Below, piece after piece: positions 45,243 to 54,883 of a DNA stretch of 64,000 nucleotides. Source of the stretch: Salipaludibacillus neizhouensis (GTDB lineage Bacteria; Bacillota; Bacilli; Bacillales; Salisediminibacteriaceae). The DNA lies in NCBI RefSeq assembly GCF_002886185.1, contig NZ_KZ614147.1:779187-843186 (forward strand), read 5' to 3'. The translations under genes were made by a program, and so were the position numbers. Under the pieces are notes generated by a model. That model was given only the letters and a program-made list of their open reading frames with translations, was not told where the DNA came from and searched no databases. How positions within the stretch are numbered: position 1 is the stretch's first letter; each line of letters opens with the position of its first letter.

Positions 45243-45973
45243 ATGATTGAAGTAGAACAAAGTTTATTTGTATGACGATAAAACCTGTCTAGTAGGTTCA
45301 GCGAATTTCACTAAAAAGGGGCTAGTACATAACCATGAGCTACTAATGTTATTTAATGATGATTCAGAGATACAAAGATTTATAACGTATGTAAATGAAC
45401 TAATTGATCAAATTGAAAAATCAGGTGACTGGAGATTGACTGTAGAAAAAATTGCTGCTGAGATAACGTTAATAAACAGTTACAAAAAGAAACACTCTAA
45501 TGATAATGAAAAAGGTTCTTGGGGTGCTGTAATTGATCCTATCTTAGATGAGACGGATGAAGAAATTGTTCTGTCTGTACCTGTTGGAAATACCATTCAT
45601 TTGGTCGAAGAGTATCATGTACACGCTCACCCAATAAAAAAGAGGGGGTATAACTATAGAGACACTCCGTTCATAACCTTCAGAAAACCTGGTGGAGGAG
45701 TGATGGATTGTGTTTTTAATATTGAGCAAAAATTTCCAATTGAAATGGTAAACTGGCGTGAGTATCTTGACAAATTATTATTATCTGTTAAAAAGCGATT
45801 ATAAGGAATTTGGATTCGATGATGCTGCGCGTTATAAATTTTACATACTCACAGTAAAATATGAATTGCTAAATAAACCTAAACCAATGCGAAGTAATTC
45901 AGGCGGTTGGTTATATAGGTTAAATGATTTAAAGGAAGCTATTGATTATGTGCATACAATGAAAAATCCTTAA
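45243..45973 (+). pseudogene. Phospholipase-D-like protein remnant fused to the coding-tail repeat
   Basis: A short reading from ATG 45243 (MIEVEQSLF) shifts into the frame at 45268: YDDKTCLVGSANFTKKGL, the second half of a PLD/HKD active site (K...GSANF), continuing to a stop at 45804. Around 45790 the reading shifts again into DYKEFGFDDAARYKF, YELLNKPKPMRSNSGG, WLYRLNDLKEAIDYVH to 45973. The N-terminal half of the nuclease or lipase, including the HxK histidine, is missing. The last 40 residues are repeated at 53629 and 57975. Confidence 0.65.
45840..45973 (+). repeat. Coding-tail repeat (GGWLYRLNDLKEAIDY), copy 1
   Basis: DNA and protein reading match the copies at 53629-53712 and 57975-58141. 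After the stop, the similarity with copy 2 continues (ACACATGCGGTTATTGTTAT, later TTTAATCATGCTATTACTTA and GAGGCTCATCTCC near 46165), so the repeat unit includes 3' non-coding sequence. Confidence 0.78.
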
Positions 45974-46348
45974 AGTAGAGAAATATATTGTTCAGTACAC
46001 ATGCGGTTATTGTTATTGAACTATTTTAATAAGGTTGAATCCTAGCTTATCACCTCAATTGTTGATGGGCTTATCTGATTACGCAAAGTATACAAAGCGA
46101 GCAGTTGGAAAATGAAGGGGAACTTTAATCATGCTATTACTTATAGAAGAAAGACAATGAATGAGGCTCATCTCCTGGGCCATTTTTTGCGTTTTAGTGA
46201 AATTGTAATAGATATAAGACAAAGTGAAAGGAGCACTGGGGTGGGAGAGGGAATTAAATACGGCGCTATATAATATAGTGGAAACTCGGTTATTTTCAAT
46301 CTCTATAAATTTAAACTTCCATCCATTACTCTACGCCGAGTCCCTCCG

Positions 46349-46699
46349 TTACCTCTTTAGGGTGCCATACATTCCTATCACATTATCATTTACAAATAGA
46401 GGCGCTATTTCTATAGCTAAATCAATTCGCTCACCCGACTTATTACGAATAGCCATCTCCGTATTCTCGGTAAAACCGTCTTCAGCTCTAATTAAAAGGT
46501 AGTGTAGGATGTTCGAATCTTTTTCTTCGATAACGAGCGAATTTAATCTAGATTGGCAAAGCTCTCCTACCGAAAAGCCAGTTAATTCTTCTGCAGATCT
46601 ATTCCCATTTATAATTATCCCTGTCAAATCAAATAAAAGAATGGCGTCCTCTTTTTGCAGGTAGAATTCATTTTCTGTTAAAGCTTTTAAAATATCCAT
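46349..46699 (-). CDS. Orphan PAS-domain protein, probably truncated
   Basis: 116 residues from the ATG at 46699, 8 nt after AAAGGAG. A single PAS domain: AILLFDLTGIIINGNRSAEE, LTGFSVGELCQS, FTENTEMAIRNKSGERIDLA and IAPLFVNDNVIGMYGTLKR. In Bacillus relatives the domain is normally followed by GGDEF, EAL or kinase domains beginning right after this GTLRDITE-like point. Here a stop occurs at that boundary and no output domain follows, so it is likely a remnant or a stand-alone sensor. Confidence 0.6.
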   Translation of the reverse strand: MDILKALTENEFYLQKEDAILLFDLTGIIINGNRSAEELTGFSVGELCQSRLNSLVIEEKDSNILHYLLIRAEDGFTENTEMAIRNKSGERIDLAIEIAPLFVNDNVIGMYGTLKR

Positions 46700-47071
46700 T
46701 TTACATACTCCTTTATGCATTGGAATTAGGGTTGGGGTTACTTGCTTATTTTGCTAAAACTTGTATAGGTTACGATGGCGATTGAATTTTTGAGATTAAT
46801 ATGAGCGAACTACTTTAGGAAGGTGGGAAAGATTAGATAATCTCTTATCATTTATGAATGCATGTTTTAATTCGCATATCCCATCTATTCTAGGTCATGG
46901 TACAACTTCTTTTCAAAGCCATCAGGAGAAATATGGGGAGATATCAATACATTAACCATAACCCACTATCGTGTTATTATTAGTAAAAGTTTTCGTGTTT
47001 ATGCAAGAAACATAATTAATATTACCCATCTGTTTTATTTGTTTATAGTATATAAGGACTAATATGGCACG

Positions 47072-47160
47072 TAAATTCCGCAAATCCAGCACACAAAATT
47101 GATGAAACCGTACATAAATCGACGAGAACCGCACATAAATTATGAAAATCCGCACATAAA
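47072..47160. repeat. Short imperfect tandem repeat (CCGCACATAAA)
   Basis: Four to five units of about 20 bp carry CCGCACATAAAT or close variants (CCGTACATAAAT, CCAGCACACAAAAT). Unit lengths vary and spacers are not unique, so it is not a CRISPR array. Confidence 0.6.
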
Positions 47161-47291
47161 AAATATTTCACACACCGTCACCCTGCTCCGCTGAAGATAA
47201 TACTTACAACATACCTCATAAATTATACCTATGGTGGATACCATGCAGTATATACATAGTGATAAGTGCCTGGTAAGGATATCCTATAATT

Positions 47292-47306
47292 TCGTAAGCG
47301 TTTTCA
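47292..47306. promoter_or_regulatory. Candidate cre site, weak
   Basis: TCGTAAGCGTTTTCA differs from the CcpA consensus TGWAARCGYTWWCA at one conserved position. It lies 490 bp before the pectate lyase start, so relevance is unsure. Confidence 0.35.
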
Positions 47307-47659
47307 TGAAAATTGGTCAAATTGACAGGTAAAATTGGTGTAATAATCATTACCTTATTTTTTTGCATATGTTTTCGTATATTTGTTTCTTATAGCATGA
47401 TCATTACCTCACATTAGGAATATGCTTATTTCTAAAGAATTTCGGTAATGTAGGATAATCTTTACATTAGGTTTTTGCTTCTTTTTTTCAGTATGATTAG
47501 TTGCAAATAGCCCGTGAACGCTATGATTATACTTCACAAATGGATAATATTGCCTAGACTCTTTTTGATACAATTTATTCGAGGAGGTGACAGGTAAGTA
47601 AATAGTGCTCATTACAGCAATTGTGGTGAGAACGATTATATCAACGTTTTTATCGCATT

Positions 47660-47674
47660 TTGCAAGCGTTATCA
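47660..47674. promoter_or_regulatory. cre site (CcpA operator) upstream of the pectate lyase
   Basis: TTGCAAGCGTTATCA fits the CcpA consensus WTGNAARCGNWWWCA at every position. It is 124 bp upstream of the pectate lyase start, a normal place for catabolite repression of a polysaccharide-degrading enzyme. Confidence 0.65.
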
Positions 47675-47797
47675 CCGGTGGTTTTAACTACAAGTTTATA
47701 TCTTCTGTACTACGAGTTTCGTAGTGCACCACTACAAACACTTAAGAGAATCTCTCAAAACTAAGTATCTAAAATCCAATAAAACAGGAGGAACATT

Positions 47798-50700
47798 ATG
47801 AAGAAACTACTACATATTTTTCTAGCATTATTAATAGTATTCACAGCGTTACCAAATGTTTTTTCTTTAGAAACATCTGCAGCTAGTAATATATCAGCTT
47901 CTCCCACAGGTTTAGAAGCGGTTGCTGGTGATGAGCAGGTCGCTCTAAACTGGAATCGCTCGATTGGATCAGGAAAGTCCATGCTGTATGTAGGCTCAGG
48001 TCTACCGGCTGACGAAAAAACAATCGCACATTTAGAAACACTTGGTTTTAATAATATAACATTTAAAAATATTAAAGATACGGTAACAGAAGACGCAGAT
48101 GGTTTCGATATTGTCTTTGTAGGGGAAACCTCTGGGTCTGGTGACATCGGTACGAAATTTAAAGAAGTTCCTATTCCAGTAGTCTATTCAAAGGGCTGGG
48201 TAGTAGATGATGTGGAATTAAGTTATGGTGATGGCGGTCAGTCAGGTGATATTGATGGACAAACAAACTTAGTCATCGAGGATCCTTACCATCCATTAGC
48301 CGCTGGACTTAGTGGAACAGTGAAAGTATATTCGGAAGCTGGGAAAGTGAATTTTGGTACTCCTGGTGAAGAAGCAGAAGTTATTGCCACAGTAGAAGGA
48401 GACGAAGCGAAAGTTCCTATTTTTGCTTATGAAAAAGGAGCAAAGAGAGTGAATGGGGAAGAAACCGTTCCTGCTCGTCGAGTTTCTACATTCCTATTTA
48501 ATGGGCAAGAGGATTACATGACAGAGGATGGCTGGAAGCTCCTTGATGCGTCGGTTGAATGGGCACTGGGAAATGCCGATGATAAGATAAAAATGCTATA
48601 TGTTGGCGCTGGCCTGCCAGCAGACATCATGGGTGTTCAGCATTTTCAATCATTAGGTTTCTTATCCGTTGATTTTAGAATCATGAAGGAAACGGAAACG
48701 GAGGATGCAGAAGGCTACGATATCGTTTTTGTTGGAGAGACTGCAGGATCTGGAGACATTGGCGAAAAATTTAGAGATGTTCCTATTCCAGTTGTATACT
48801 CCAAGGGTTGGATCGTGGACGACGTGGACCTAAGCTACAGTGATGGAGGTCAATCTGGTGATATCGATGGCCAAACAAATCTTGTTATTCAAGATAGTGA
48901 CCATCCGTTAGCAGTTGGGCTAAGCGGCACGGTGGAAGTATATACACAAGCAGGGAAGGTGAACTTTGGAACTCCAGGTGAAGAAGCGGACGTGATTGCG
49001 ACGGTCGAAGGTGACGAGGAAAAAGCCGCGATTTTTGCCTACGAAAAAGGTGCAAAACGCGTAACTGGTGAGCAAGTACCTGAGCGTCGGGTTTCTACCT
49101 TTGTTTTTAACGGCCAAGAGGAAGTTCTAACTGAAGCAGGCTGGAAGCTGTATGATGAATCTGTTATTTGGGCACTTGATTTAGATGAACAAGATATTGC
49201 ACCGGAAAAGACATTTACGGTAAAAAGAAGTACGGAGTCGGAAGGGCCATTCGAAACAATAGCTAGTGGTTTAGAGACAAACTCCTTTACAGATACAGGG
49301 CTAACGAATGGCGAAACTTACTCCTACCAAATTACTTTAGTATCTCGTGATGGGGTGGAAAGTGATCCATCGGAAGTAGTAGGTGCTACACCTGTGGAGC
49401 CTCTGCCAACACCAGTTGGATTAGACGTAGACACAAGCCATGAGAAAGTTGCGTTAAGCTGGGATGAAGTTCCTGAAGCAACTTCCTATGAGGTGAAGCG
49501 TAGTACAGCTGAAGATGGATCGTATGAAGTGATTACAAGTAGTGTTACGGATACAGAATATACAGACACAGATGTATCAAATGATGTAGAGTATTTTTAT
49601 GTGGTTGTTGCGAAAAATGATGTAACAACAAGTGTAGCATCTGCACCAATATCTGCTACACCAGTAGATACACGTCCTGTCATTTCGTTAGATGACAACG
49701 GAGCGTTTGTAAACGAGCAAACGTATACGGTTTCCGGTTCCATGGATAGGGAAAGTACAGTGACAGTGAATGGAGATGAAGTCGAGGTTGGTTCAGATCT
49801 ATCATTTACCACTACATTAGAATTAGAACTCGGTCAAAATACAGTATTGGTAGAAGCTGTAGATCTAGCTGGCGAAGAAGCAGCACCAATCGAGTTAACT
49901 GTTGTGTATGAAACAGATGCACCAACGCTTACTCTTGATGAGCTACCTGGGGATAAAAAAGGAAAGATGCGCCATACAGTGTATAATCCATATCCAATTT
50001 CAGGTAAGGTGGATGAAGGTGGAGTTGTCATTATTAATGGAGAAGAATTTGAAATAGCAGATGACCTCACTTTTTATGCAGAGATAGACCTTATTGGAAG
50101 TCGAAAAAATATTAAAGTGAAGGCTGTGGACTATGCAGGAAATGAGTCAGCAGTAGAATCATTTACCGTTGTGCCTAAGCCTAATAAGGAGACTGTTCCT
50201 CCTGGTCCAATTCAAATCGTAAGTACCGTTGTTACGGATGAGAATACAGTAGAGGTTACCTTCAATGGTAAAGTCAAAAACCTAGATCTAAGTGACTTAG
50301 AATTAAACTCAGCAATGGGAGATTGGGAAGGCCTTAATCCAAAACTGACTGATAACTTTACGATTGTAGATACGGACACGTTTGTGAATGAAGCTGGTCA
50401 ATCCGTTGTTGTTTTCAAAACGGAGGAAACAATCAACCTAGATGGAACAATAGATCGACAAATTCCAGAAGATCCGCAACATGTTCCATTATTAAAAGAT
50501 TATCATTTCTCTAGCGACATGGAGGAAAATATACAACAAGCAGACTATTTACTATCATGGCAGATGGAACACGGCGGCTGGTATAAAAACTGGTTTGATA
50601 CAAACTACAAGCGTATGTGGGATGGATCAGAAAGAAAATCAGAATCTTATTCTTATTCTGCTGAAACAGAAGCAGGAACAACAGATAATAATGCAACGAT

Positions 50701-51556
50701 TGATGAAATTCTATTCATGACACTTGTATACAATGAAACAGGAGATGAACGATACAAAGAGTCTCTCCTTAAAGGGATTAACTATCTTTTAGAATCACAA
50801 TATGATACTGGTGGATTCCCACAAATGTATCCCCTTGTTGGTGGGTATGCAGATAACGCAACATTCAATGATAATGCTATGAATCGAGTGTTAAATGCAC
50901 TATCAATAGTTGCGGAAAAAAGTTATCCATTTAACGATGACGTTGTGAGTGATGAGTTAGCTGCTGAGGCACAAGTAGCGCTTGATTTAGCGTTAGACTT
51001 TATTTTAGAATCACAAATTGAAGTGGATGGAGAGTTGACTGCATGGGGTCAACAGCATGATCCTTACACGTACGAAGCAACAAAAGGTCGTTCGTTTGAG
51101 CTTCCGTCAATTTCCGGGTTTGAATCAGTAAGTGTAGTGGCATACCTTATGTCTTTACCACAAACGGAAGAAATTAAGACAGCAGTTGAAGCTGCATTAC
51201 GTTGGTTTGAAGATGTGAAACTAGATGGGATTCGATTTGACCGCTTTGATGAAGAAAACATGATTTTCTTCTACGAAGACCCAGATGCAGAGACTTGGTA
51301 TCGATACTATGAAATTGGTACAAATCGTCCTGTTTATGCAAACCGAGATGGTATCATGTTGCATGACTTCTTTGAACTTGAGGGAGAAAGCAAATGGACG
51401 TACATGTGGGCTGGCGACTTTGCTAGTAATCTATTAGAAGTAGCAAGCACAACAGGATACTATGAAAATCGTGCATATGTGAAGGTTGTTGGTAATAACT
51501 CAACGAACATTGCCGGAGAAACCTTGGTTGTTGGAGACTTGCATAGGGTGGAGTAG
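47798..51556 (+). CDS. Secreted multidomain family-10 pectate lyase
   Basis: 1252 residues, AGGAGG upstream, signal peptide 1-30. Order of domains: start of a fibronectin III domain (34-57, PTGLEAVAGDEQVALNWN), then an insertion of two near-identical ~200-residue modules (about 60-256 and 264-462, each KMLYVG-GLPAD ... RRVSTF-FNGQE), then the rest of the same Fn3 (about 468-535, TFTVKRSTESEGPFETIASG), a second intact Fn3 (538-625), two Ig-like domains (628-800), a linker domain, and a PL10 catalytic domain (about 905-1252) with DNNATIDEILFM, TGGFPQMYPL, AWGQQHDPYTYEATKGRSFE (catalytic Arg region) and YANRDGIMLHD. It cleaves polygalacturonate by beta-elimination, calcium dependent in this family. 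A cre site upstream suggests glucose repression. Confidence 0.9.
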   Translation: MKKLLHIFLALLIVFTALPNVFSLETSAASNISASPTGLEAVAGDEQVALNWNRSIGSGKSMLYVGSGLPADEKTIAHLETLGFNNITFKNIKDTVTEDADGFDIVFVGETSGSGDIGTKFKEVPIPVVYSKGWVVDDVELSYGDGGQSGDIDGQTNLVIEDPYHPLAAGLSGTVKVYSEAGKVNFGTPGEEAEVIATVEGDEAKVPIFAYEKGAKRVNGEETVPARRVSTFLFNGQEDYMTEDGWKLLDASVEWALGNADDKIKMLYVGAGLPADIMGVQHFQSLGFLSVDFRIMKETETEDAEGYDIVFVGETAGSGDIGEKFRDVPIPVVYSKGWIVDDVDLSYSDGGQSGDIDGQTNLVIQDSDHPLAVGLSGTVEVYTQAGKVNFGTPGEEADVIATVEGDEEKAAIFAYEKGAKRVTGEQVPERRVSTFVFNGQEEVLTEAGWKLYDESVIWALDLDEQDIAPEKTFTVKRSTESEGPFETIASGLETNSFTDTGLTNGETYSYQITLVSRDGVESDPSEVVGATPVEPLPTPVGLDVDTSHEKVALSWDEVPEATSYEVKRSTAEDGSYEVITSSVTDTEYTDTDVSNDVEYFYVVVAKNDVTTSVASAPISATPVDTRPVISLDDNGAFVNEQTYTVSGSMDRESTVTVNGDEVEVGSDLSFTTTLELELGQNTVLVEAVDLAGEEAAPIELTVVYETDAPTLTLDELPGDKKGKMRHTVYNPYPISGKVDEGGVVIINGEEFEIADDLTFYAEIDLIGSRKNIKVKAVDYAGNESAVESFTVVPKPNKETVPPGPIQIVSTVVTDENTVEVTFNGKVKNLDLSDLELNSAMGDWEGLNPKLTDNFTIVDTDTFVNEAGQSVVVFKTEETINLDGTIDRQIPEDPQHVPLLKDYHFSSDMEENIQQADYLLSWQMEHGGWYKNWFDTNYKRMWDGSERKSESYSYSAETEAGTTDNNATIDEILFMTLVYNETGDERYKESLLKGINYLLESQYDTGGFPQMYPLVGGYADNATFNDNAMNRVLNALSIVAEKSYPFNDDVVSDELAAEAQVALDLALDFILESQIEVDGELTAWGQQHDPYTYEATKGRSFELPSISGFESVSVVAYLMSLPQTEEIKTAVEAALRWFEDVKLDGIRFDRFDEENMIFFYEDPDAETWYRYYEIGTNRPVYANRDGIMLHDFFELEGESKWTYMWAGDFASNLLEVASTTGYYENRAYVKVVGNNSTNIAGETLVVGDLHRVE

Positions 51557-51570
51557 TGACGGACTAACTA

Positions 51571-51611
51571 GGGACGGTTCTCTGCTTCATTTGAAGCGGA
51601 GGGACGGTTCC
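51571..51611 (+). repeat. GGGACGGTTCT repeat, two 5' modules in tandem
   Basis: GGGACGGTTCTCTGCTTCAT at 51571 is followed by GGGACGGTTCC at 51601, directly after the pectate lyase stop codon. Confidence 0.75.
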
Positions 51612-51638
51612 TAAATGGATCAATTGGATCTGCCAAAT

Positions 51639-51684
51639 AAAAACGACCTAAACGTGATGATTGTTCATGTTCAGGTCGTTTTTT
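51639..51684 (+). terminator. Intrinsic terminator of the pectate lyase gene
   Basis: AAAAACGACCT pairs with AGGTCGTTTTTT (inner GTGATGA/TCATGTT partly paired), with a T run on the 3' arm. Confidence 0.85.
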
Positions 51685-51687
51685 CAT

Positions 51688-51787
51688 ATAGGTTTATAAC
51701 CTGGAAGATGTAAGGACAATATCCATTTATGTGATGTAAATTTAAATTAACAGAACCCACCACGCCTCTTACGAAAGCGGACCACAG
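51688..51787. repeat. Dispersed repeat D, copy 2
   Basis: ATAGGTTTATAACCTGGAAG, ATTTAAATTAACAGAACCCA and GAAAGCGGACCAC match the copy at 38795-38920. The 51557-51885 gap holds only this, the terminator and the GGGACGG modules. Confidence 0.7.
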
Positions 51788-51885
51788 TTTGATTCATTTA
51801 TTTAGGCTCAATACCTGTACGATAGTCCGACTAACTGGGAGTGATGTTGCATTCAAAATACTACTAATATTATTCCATAACTTGA

Positions 51886-53340
51886 CTAGGACTCTTCATG
51901 CCTTTGAACGGTTATTTCTTTTTCTAATGATTTTAGATAGTCTGCTTCGTAGTCATATAATGGCGTTGGGTAATCTCCTGTGAAGTACGCCATGCATAAG
52001 CCGCCATAAGGAGCGTCAAAGTTTAATCCGATTGAATCTACAGTTCCAGCAACACTTAGGAATACCAGGCTATCGGCACCAATGATTTCTCTGACTTCTT
52101 CAACGGAATGATCCGCCGCAATCAATTCGTGACGATTTTGAATGTCAATTCCATAGAAAGACGGGAAACGCAGGGGTGGTGAAGAAATTCTTACATGCAC
52201 CTCTGTTGCTCCAGCGTCACGTAGCAATTGAACGATGTGTTTGCTGGTTGTGCCTCGAACGATGGAATCATCGACCATGACGACTTTTTTACCTTTCACA
52301 ACTCCTCTAACAGCTGATAGTTTCATACGTACGCCTAGCTCACGTAATTCTTGTGTTGGCTGAATGAATGTTCTAGCAATGTATTGGTTCTTCACTAATC
52401 CCATTTCATAGGGAAGACCACTTTTTTCAGCATAACCACTTGCGGCTGATATGGAAGAGTTTGGTACACCGATAACGATATCCGCTGCTGTTGGTGCTTC
52501 CTGTGCTAAAGTACGTCCCATATTTTTACGTGCCGTATGTACGTTGACACCAGCAATATCAGAGTCAGGACGCGCAAAGTAGATGTATTCCATTGAGCAA
52601 ATAGACATCATTGTATCTTCGGTATATTTTTCAATTTGGTAACCATCATCGTTTACAATAACAATTTCTCCAGGCTCAACGGAACGAATAAACTCGGCAC
52701 CGACAACGTCCAATGCACAAGTTTCACTTGCTAGTACATACGCTCCGTTTGATATTTGTCCGATTGATAGTGGTCTAAAACCATTTGGATCCAGAGCGCC
52801 AATCATTTCGTTAGGCGTTAGAATTAAATAGGCAAAAGCTCCTTTGACCTTATTCAAACTTTCTTTAACGCGCTCTATTAAGGTTTCTCTTTGACTACGA
52901 CGAATCAAATGCATCAAAATTTCAGTATCCGAATTCGAATGAAAAATTGCCCCTTCATCTTCTAATTGTTCTCGTAACGTAGTTGCATTAATAAGGTTTC
53001 CATTATGTGCTAAAGCTAATTCTTCATTATGAAATTGGAATAGGAAAGGTTGGATATTTTGAATTCCATTGCTGCCTGCAGTATTGTAGCGAACATGACC
53101 AATTGCCGCTTCACCTTTTAAACGATCAAATTGACGATCGTCTTTAAACGCATCTGTTAGAAGTCCTAGATCACGATGTCCTTTTAATTTCCCTTTATTA
53201 CTCGCAACTATTCCGGCACCTTCTTGACCCCTATGTTGTAAGCTGTGCAATCCGAAATAGCTCAAGCGTGCAGCGTCTGGAATACCCCAGACACCGAATA
53301 CGCCACATTCTTCGTTTAAGCTTTTGACTTCAGTAACCAA
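51886..53340 (-). CDS. purF: Amidophosphoribosyltransferase PurF
   Basis: 484 residues, TTG start with AGGGGGAG about 8 nt upstream. The propeptide-like start ([15 protein letters not shown]) puts the glutaminase nucleophile at Cys12. Other landmarks are [44 protein letters not shown], and the PRPP loop [17 protein letters not shown] near 348. It makes phosphoribosylamine, the first committed step of purine synthesis. In Bacillus purF normally lies inside the pur operon; here no other pur gene is in the window, so it is an isolated or extra copy. Confidence 0.95.
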   Translation of the reverse strand: MVTEVKSLNEECGVFGVWGIPDAARLSYFGLHSLQHRGQEGAGIVASNKGKLKGHRDLGLLTDAFKDDRQFDRLKGEAAIGHVRYNTAGSNGIQNIQPFLFQFHNEELALAHNGNLINATTLREQLEDEGAIFHSNSDTEILMHLIRRSQRETLIERVKESLNKVKGAFAYLILTPNEMIGALDPNGFRPLSIGQISNGAYVLASETCALDVVGAEFIRSVEPGEIVIVNDDGYQIEKYTEDTMMSICSMEYIYFARPDSDIAGVNVHTARKNMGRTLAQEAPTAADIVIGVPNSSISAASGYAEKSGLPYEMGLVKNQYIARTFIQPTQELRELGVRMKLSAVRGVVKGKKVVMVDDSIVRGTTSKHIVQLLRDAGATEVHVRISSPPLRFPSFYGIDIQNRHELIAADHSVEEVREIIGADSLVFLSVAGTVDSIGLNFDAPYGGLCMAYFTGDYPTPLYDYEADYLKSLEKEITVQRHEES

Positions 53341-53628
53341 GGAATAGCTCCCCCTTCAAATTGAATAACATCTATTTGTCTTTTTACCGTTATTCCCCCA
53401 CATTTAATTCTCTTATTTTAATAGGAATGTTTTATATACTTTTGATAAGTCGCGGTTTTGGCTGTAGCGTGGGGTATCCTGACTATCTAAGCTAGTTGCT
53501 TCAACAATTAGAATTAATTCTTGTTTCAACTGTTGAATCCTACCATCTAGTCTATCCATCTCTTTTAACATCACACAAATTCACATAATTATTGTGCGTA
53601 ATAAAACATTCTTTTATTCCATCTATCT

Positions 53629-53712
53629 AAATTCAGGCGGTTGGTTATATAGGTTAAAGGATTTAAAGGAAGCTATTGATTATATACATACAATGAAAGA
53701 ATCTATAAAATA
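53629..53712 (+). repeat. Coding-tail repeat (GGWLYRLNDLKEAIDY), copy 2
   Basis: Reads SGGWLYRLKDLKEAIDYIH then TMKESIK and a stop, with no upstream gene; the 3' flank (ACACATGCGGTTATTGTTAT, CTAGGCTCATCTCC) also matches copy 1. Confidence 0.78.
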
Positions 53713-53852
53713 GATACACATGCGGTTATTGTTATTAAACTAACTTTAATCATGCTATTACTTACAGTAGAAAAACAACCAACTAGGCTCATCTCCATAA
53801 AGGAGGAGGGCACAGCTATCCAAAATTAAAGGAACTACTGGATAATGAAAAT

Positions 53853-53887
53853 AAAGTGACGCTTAGCTATGGGCTAAGCGTTACTTT
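53853..53887 (+). terminator. Terminator-like hairpin
   Basis: AAAGTGACGCTTAGC pairs with GCTAAGCGTTACTTT over a short loop. It belongs to no clear gene, so it may be left from a lost one. Confidence 0.6.
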
Positions 53888-54012
53888 TATTTGTTTTGTA
53901 TTTTAGAAGATAATTTAATTGAGGGAAGGAAAACCGCTTGGTAGATAAATAGAATAGGCCGGCGAGACATGAAATTAGATTATTTCATACACCTTCTATA
54001 TGAATGGGCTAA

Positions 54013-54633
54013 TTAATTATTAACAGCCATCCGACCGAGCGGACCATCTTCATCGATAATATCCTGTAATTCATATACGGAAATTGGAAACATGGGGAAT
54101 CCAAATACATATGGAGTTATTTCGTAGAGCTGAAAATAGATAACAAGAGTTTTGTCAGCGATGTAAAAGTCTTGATTTTGTTCAATGGATGTGAAGGCAT
54201 CGAGAAGCTGAATATCTCGTTGCTGGATTTGCGCACGTATTAAGGTTGAAATTCGGTTGATATAATCACTGTCGGGCCTGAATAAATCTTTAAGTTCAAC
54301 CCTCGTTCTGTTTTGTAGATCGAATGTCAAAGATTTAATATACGTCATCCCATGAGCAGCCTGGTGATGGTACGTATAATTGGAGAGTGATAAGCTCAGA
54401 ACCTGGCGTTGGTTATTTTTAATTTCATATGACCCGATCATTTCTACTACTGTAGTTGGCATATTGTCAATTTGTTCATTTATCAGCTGCTGCGTTTGAT
54501 TAATAACTGTTTGATTAATATATCTTTCAAATTGGTGGTCATGCATTCCAATTACCTTAGGAAATAGAACTGTTTTATTTGGTCCGTAGCTAATCTTAAC
54601 TGGTTCAATACAGACAGGTAACTCCGTCGACAT
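54013..54633 (-). CDS. DUF3298 domain protein
   Basis: 206 residues, AAAGGGTGAT 5 nt upstream. Residues about 85-200 have the DUF3298 pattern: YTYHHQAAHGMTYIKSLTFD, LKDLFRPDSDYINRIS, QDFYIADKTLVIYFQLYEI and TPYVFGFPMFPISVYEL. In RsiV-type anti-sigma factors this domain lies outside the cell and binds lysozyme, but here there is no membrane helix or signal peptide. Related cytoplasmic proteins exist in Bacillus with unknown role. Confidence 0.78.
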   Translation of the reverse strand: MSTELPVCIEPVKISYGPNKTVLFPKVIGMHDHQFERYINQTVINQTQQLINEQIDNMPTTVVEMIGSYEIKNNQRQVLSLSLSNYTYHHQAAHGMTYIKSLTFDLQNRTRVELKDLFRPDSDYINRISTLIRAQIQQRDIQLLDAFTSIEQNQDFYIADKTLVIYFQLYEITPYVFGFPMFPISVYELQDIIDEDGPLGRMAVNN

Positions 54634-54702
54634 AGTAAATCACCCTTTTTGGTTAATAACCTATTGTATTCTTGAACCATAAACGTGTTCCTATGGAAGC
54701 AT

Positions 54703-54785
54703 GGGGACGGTTCCATGCTTCATCTTCACGGCTTGGGTAGTGGTGATAGGGGCTGGTTTTAAGAGGTTATCGGAGAATAAAAAAG
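54703..54785 (+). repeat. GGGACGGTTCT repeat, long form without 3' hairpin
   Basis: GGGGACGGTTCCATGCTTCA, CGGCTTGGGTAGTGGTGATA, GCTGGTTTTAAGAGGTTATC. The hairpin end is absent, and the 54634-54966 gap otherwise holds only the terminator at 54846. Confidence 0.78.
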
Positions 54786-54845
54786 GTGATTATCTTGTGT
54801 ATTGATTATTCAACGAAAGGTGCGTTAGCTATATTAGCCCAATCA

Positions 54846-54883
54846 AAAAATCGGTTCCTAAACATAGTAAGGAACCGATTTTT
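54846..54883. terminator. Intrinsic terminator
   Basis: AAAAAATCGGTTCC pairs with GGAACCGATTTTT around a 10-nt loop. Because both ends are A/T runs it can act in either direction, for example for the arr gene on the minus strand. Confidence 0.85.

Larger units (their letters stand above)
46721..47797. other. 1.1-kb region upstream of the pectate lyase
   Basis: No supported gene. It contains short tandem repeats near 47072-47160 (units like AACCGCACATAAATT), two cre-like sites (47292 and 47660) and a CTACGA/TCGTAG palindrome near 47710-47724. Frames such as 46952-47155 cross the tandem repeats and lack ribosome binding sites. Confidence 0.6.
53341..54012. other. 672-bp gap with coding-tail repeat copy 2
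   Basis: Holds the purF leader, the tail repeat at 53629-53712 with its conserved 3' flank to about 53797, and a terminator-like stem at 53853-53887. No gene was recognised. Confidence 0.55.

Noticed and set aside
46952-47155. 67-residue minus-strand protein
   Set aside because: It consists of translated short tandem repeats and has no ribosome binding site.
47072-47160. Short repeated CCGCACATAAA units suggesting a CRISPR array
   Set aside because: Units vary in sequence and length, there are no unique spacers of constant size, and no cas genes are in the window.
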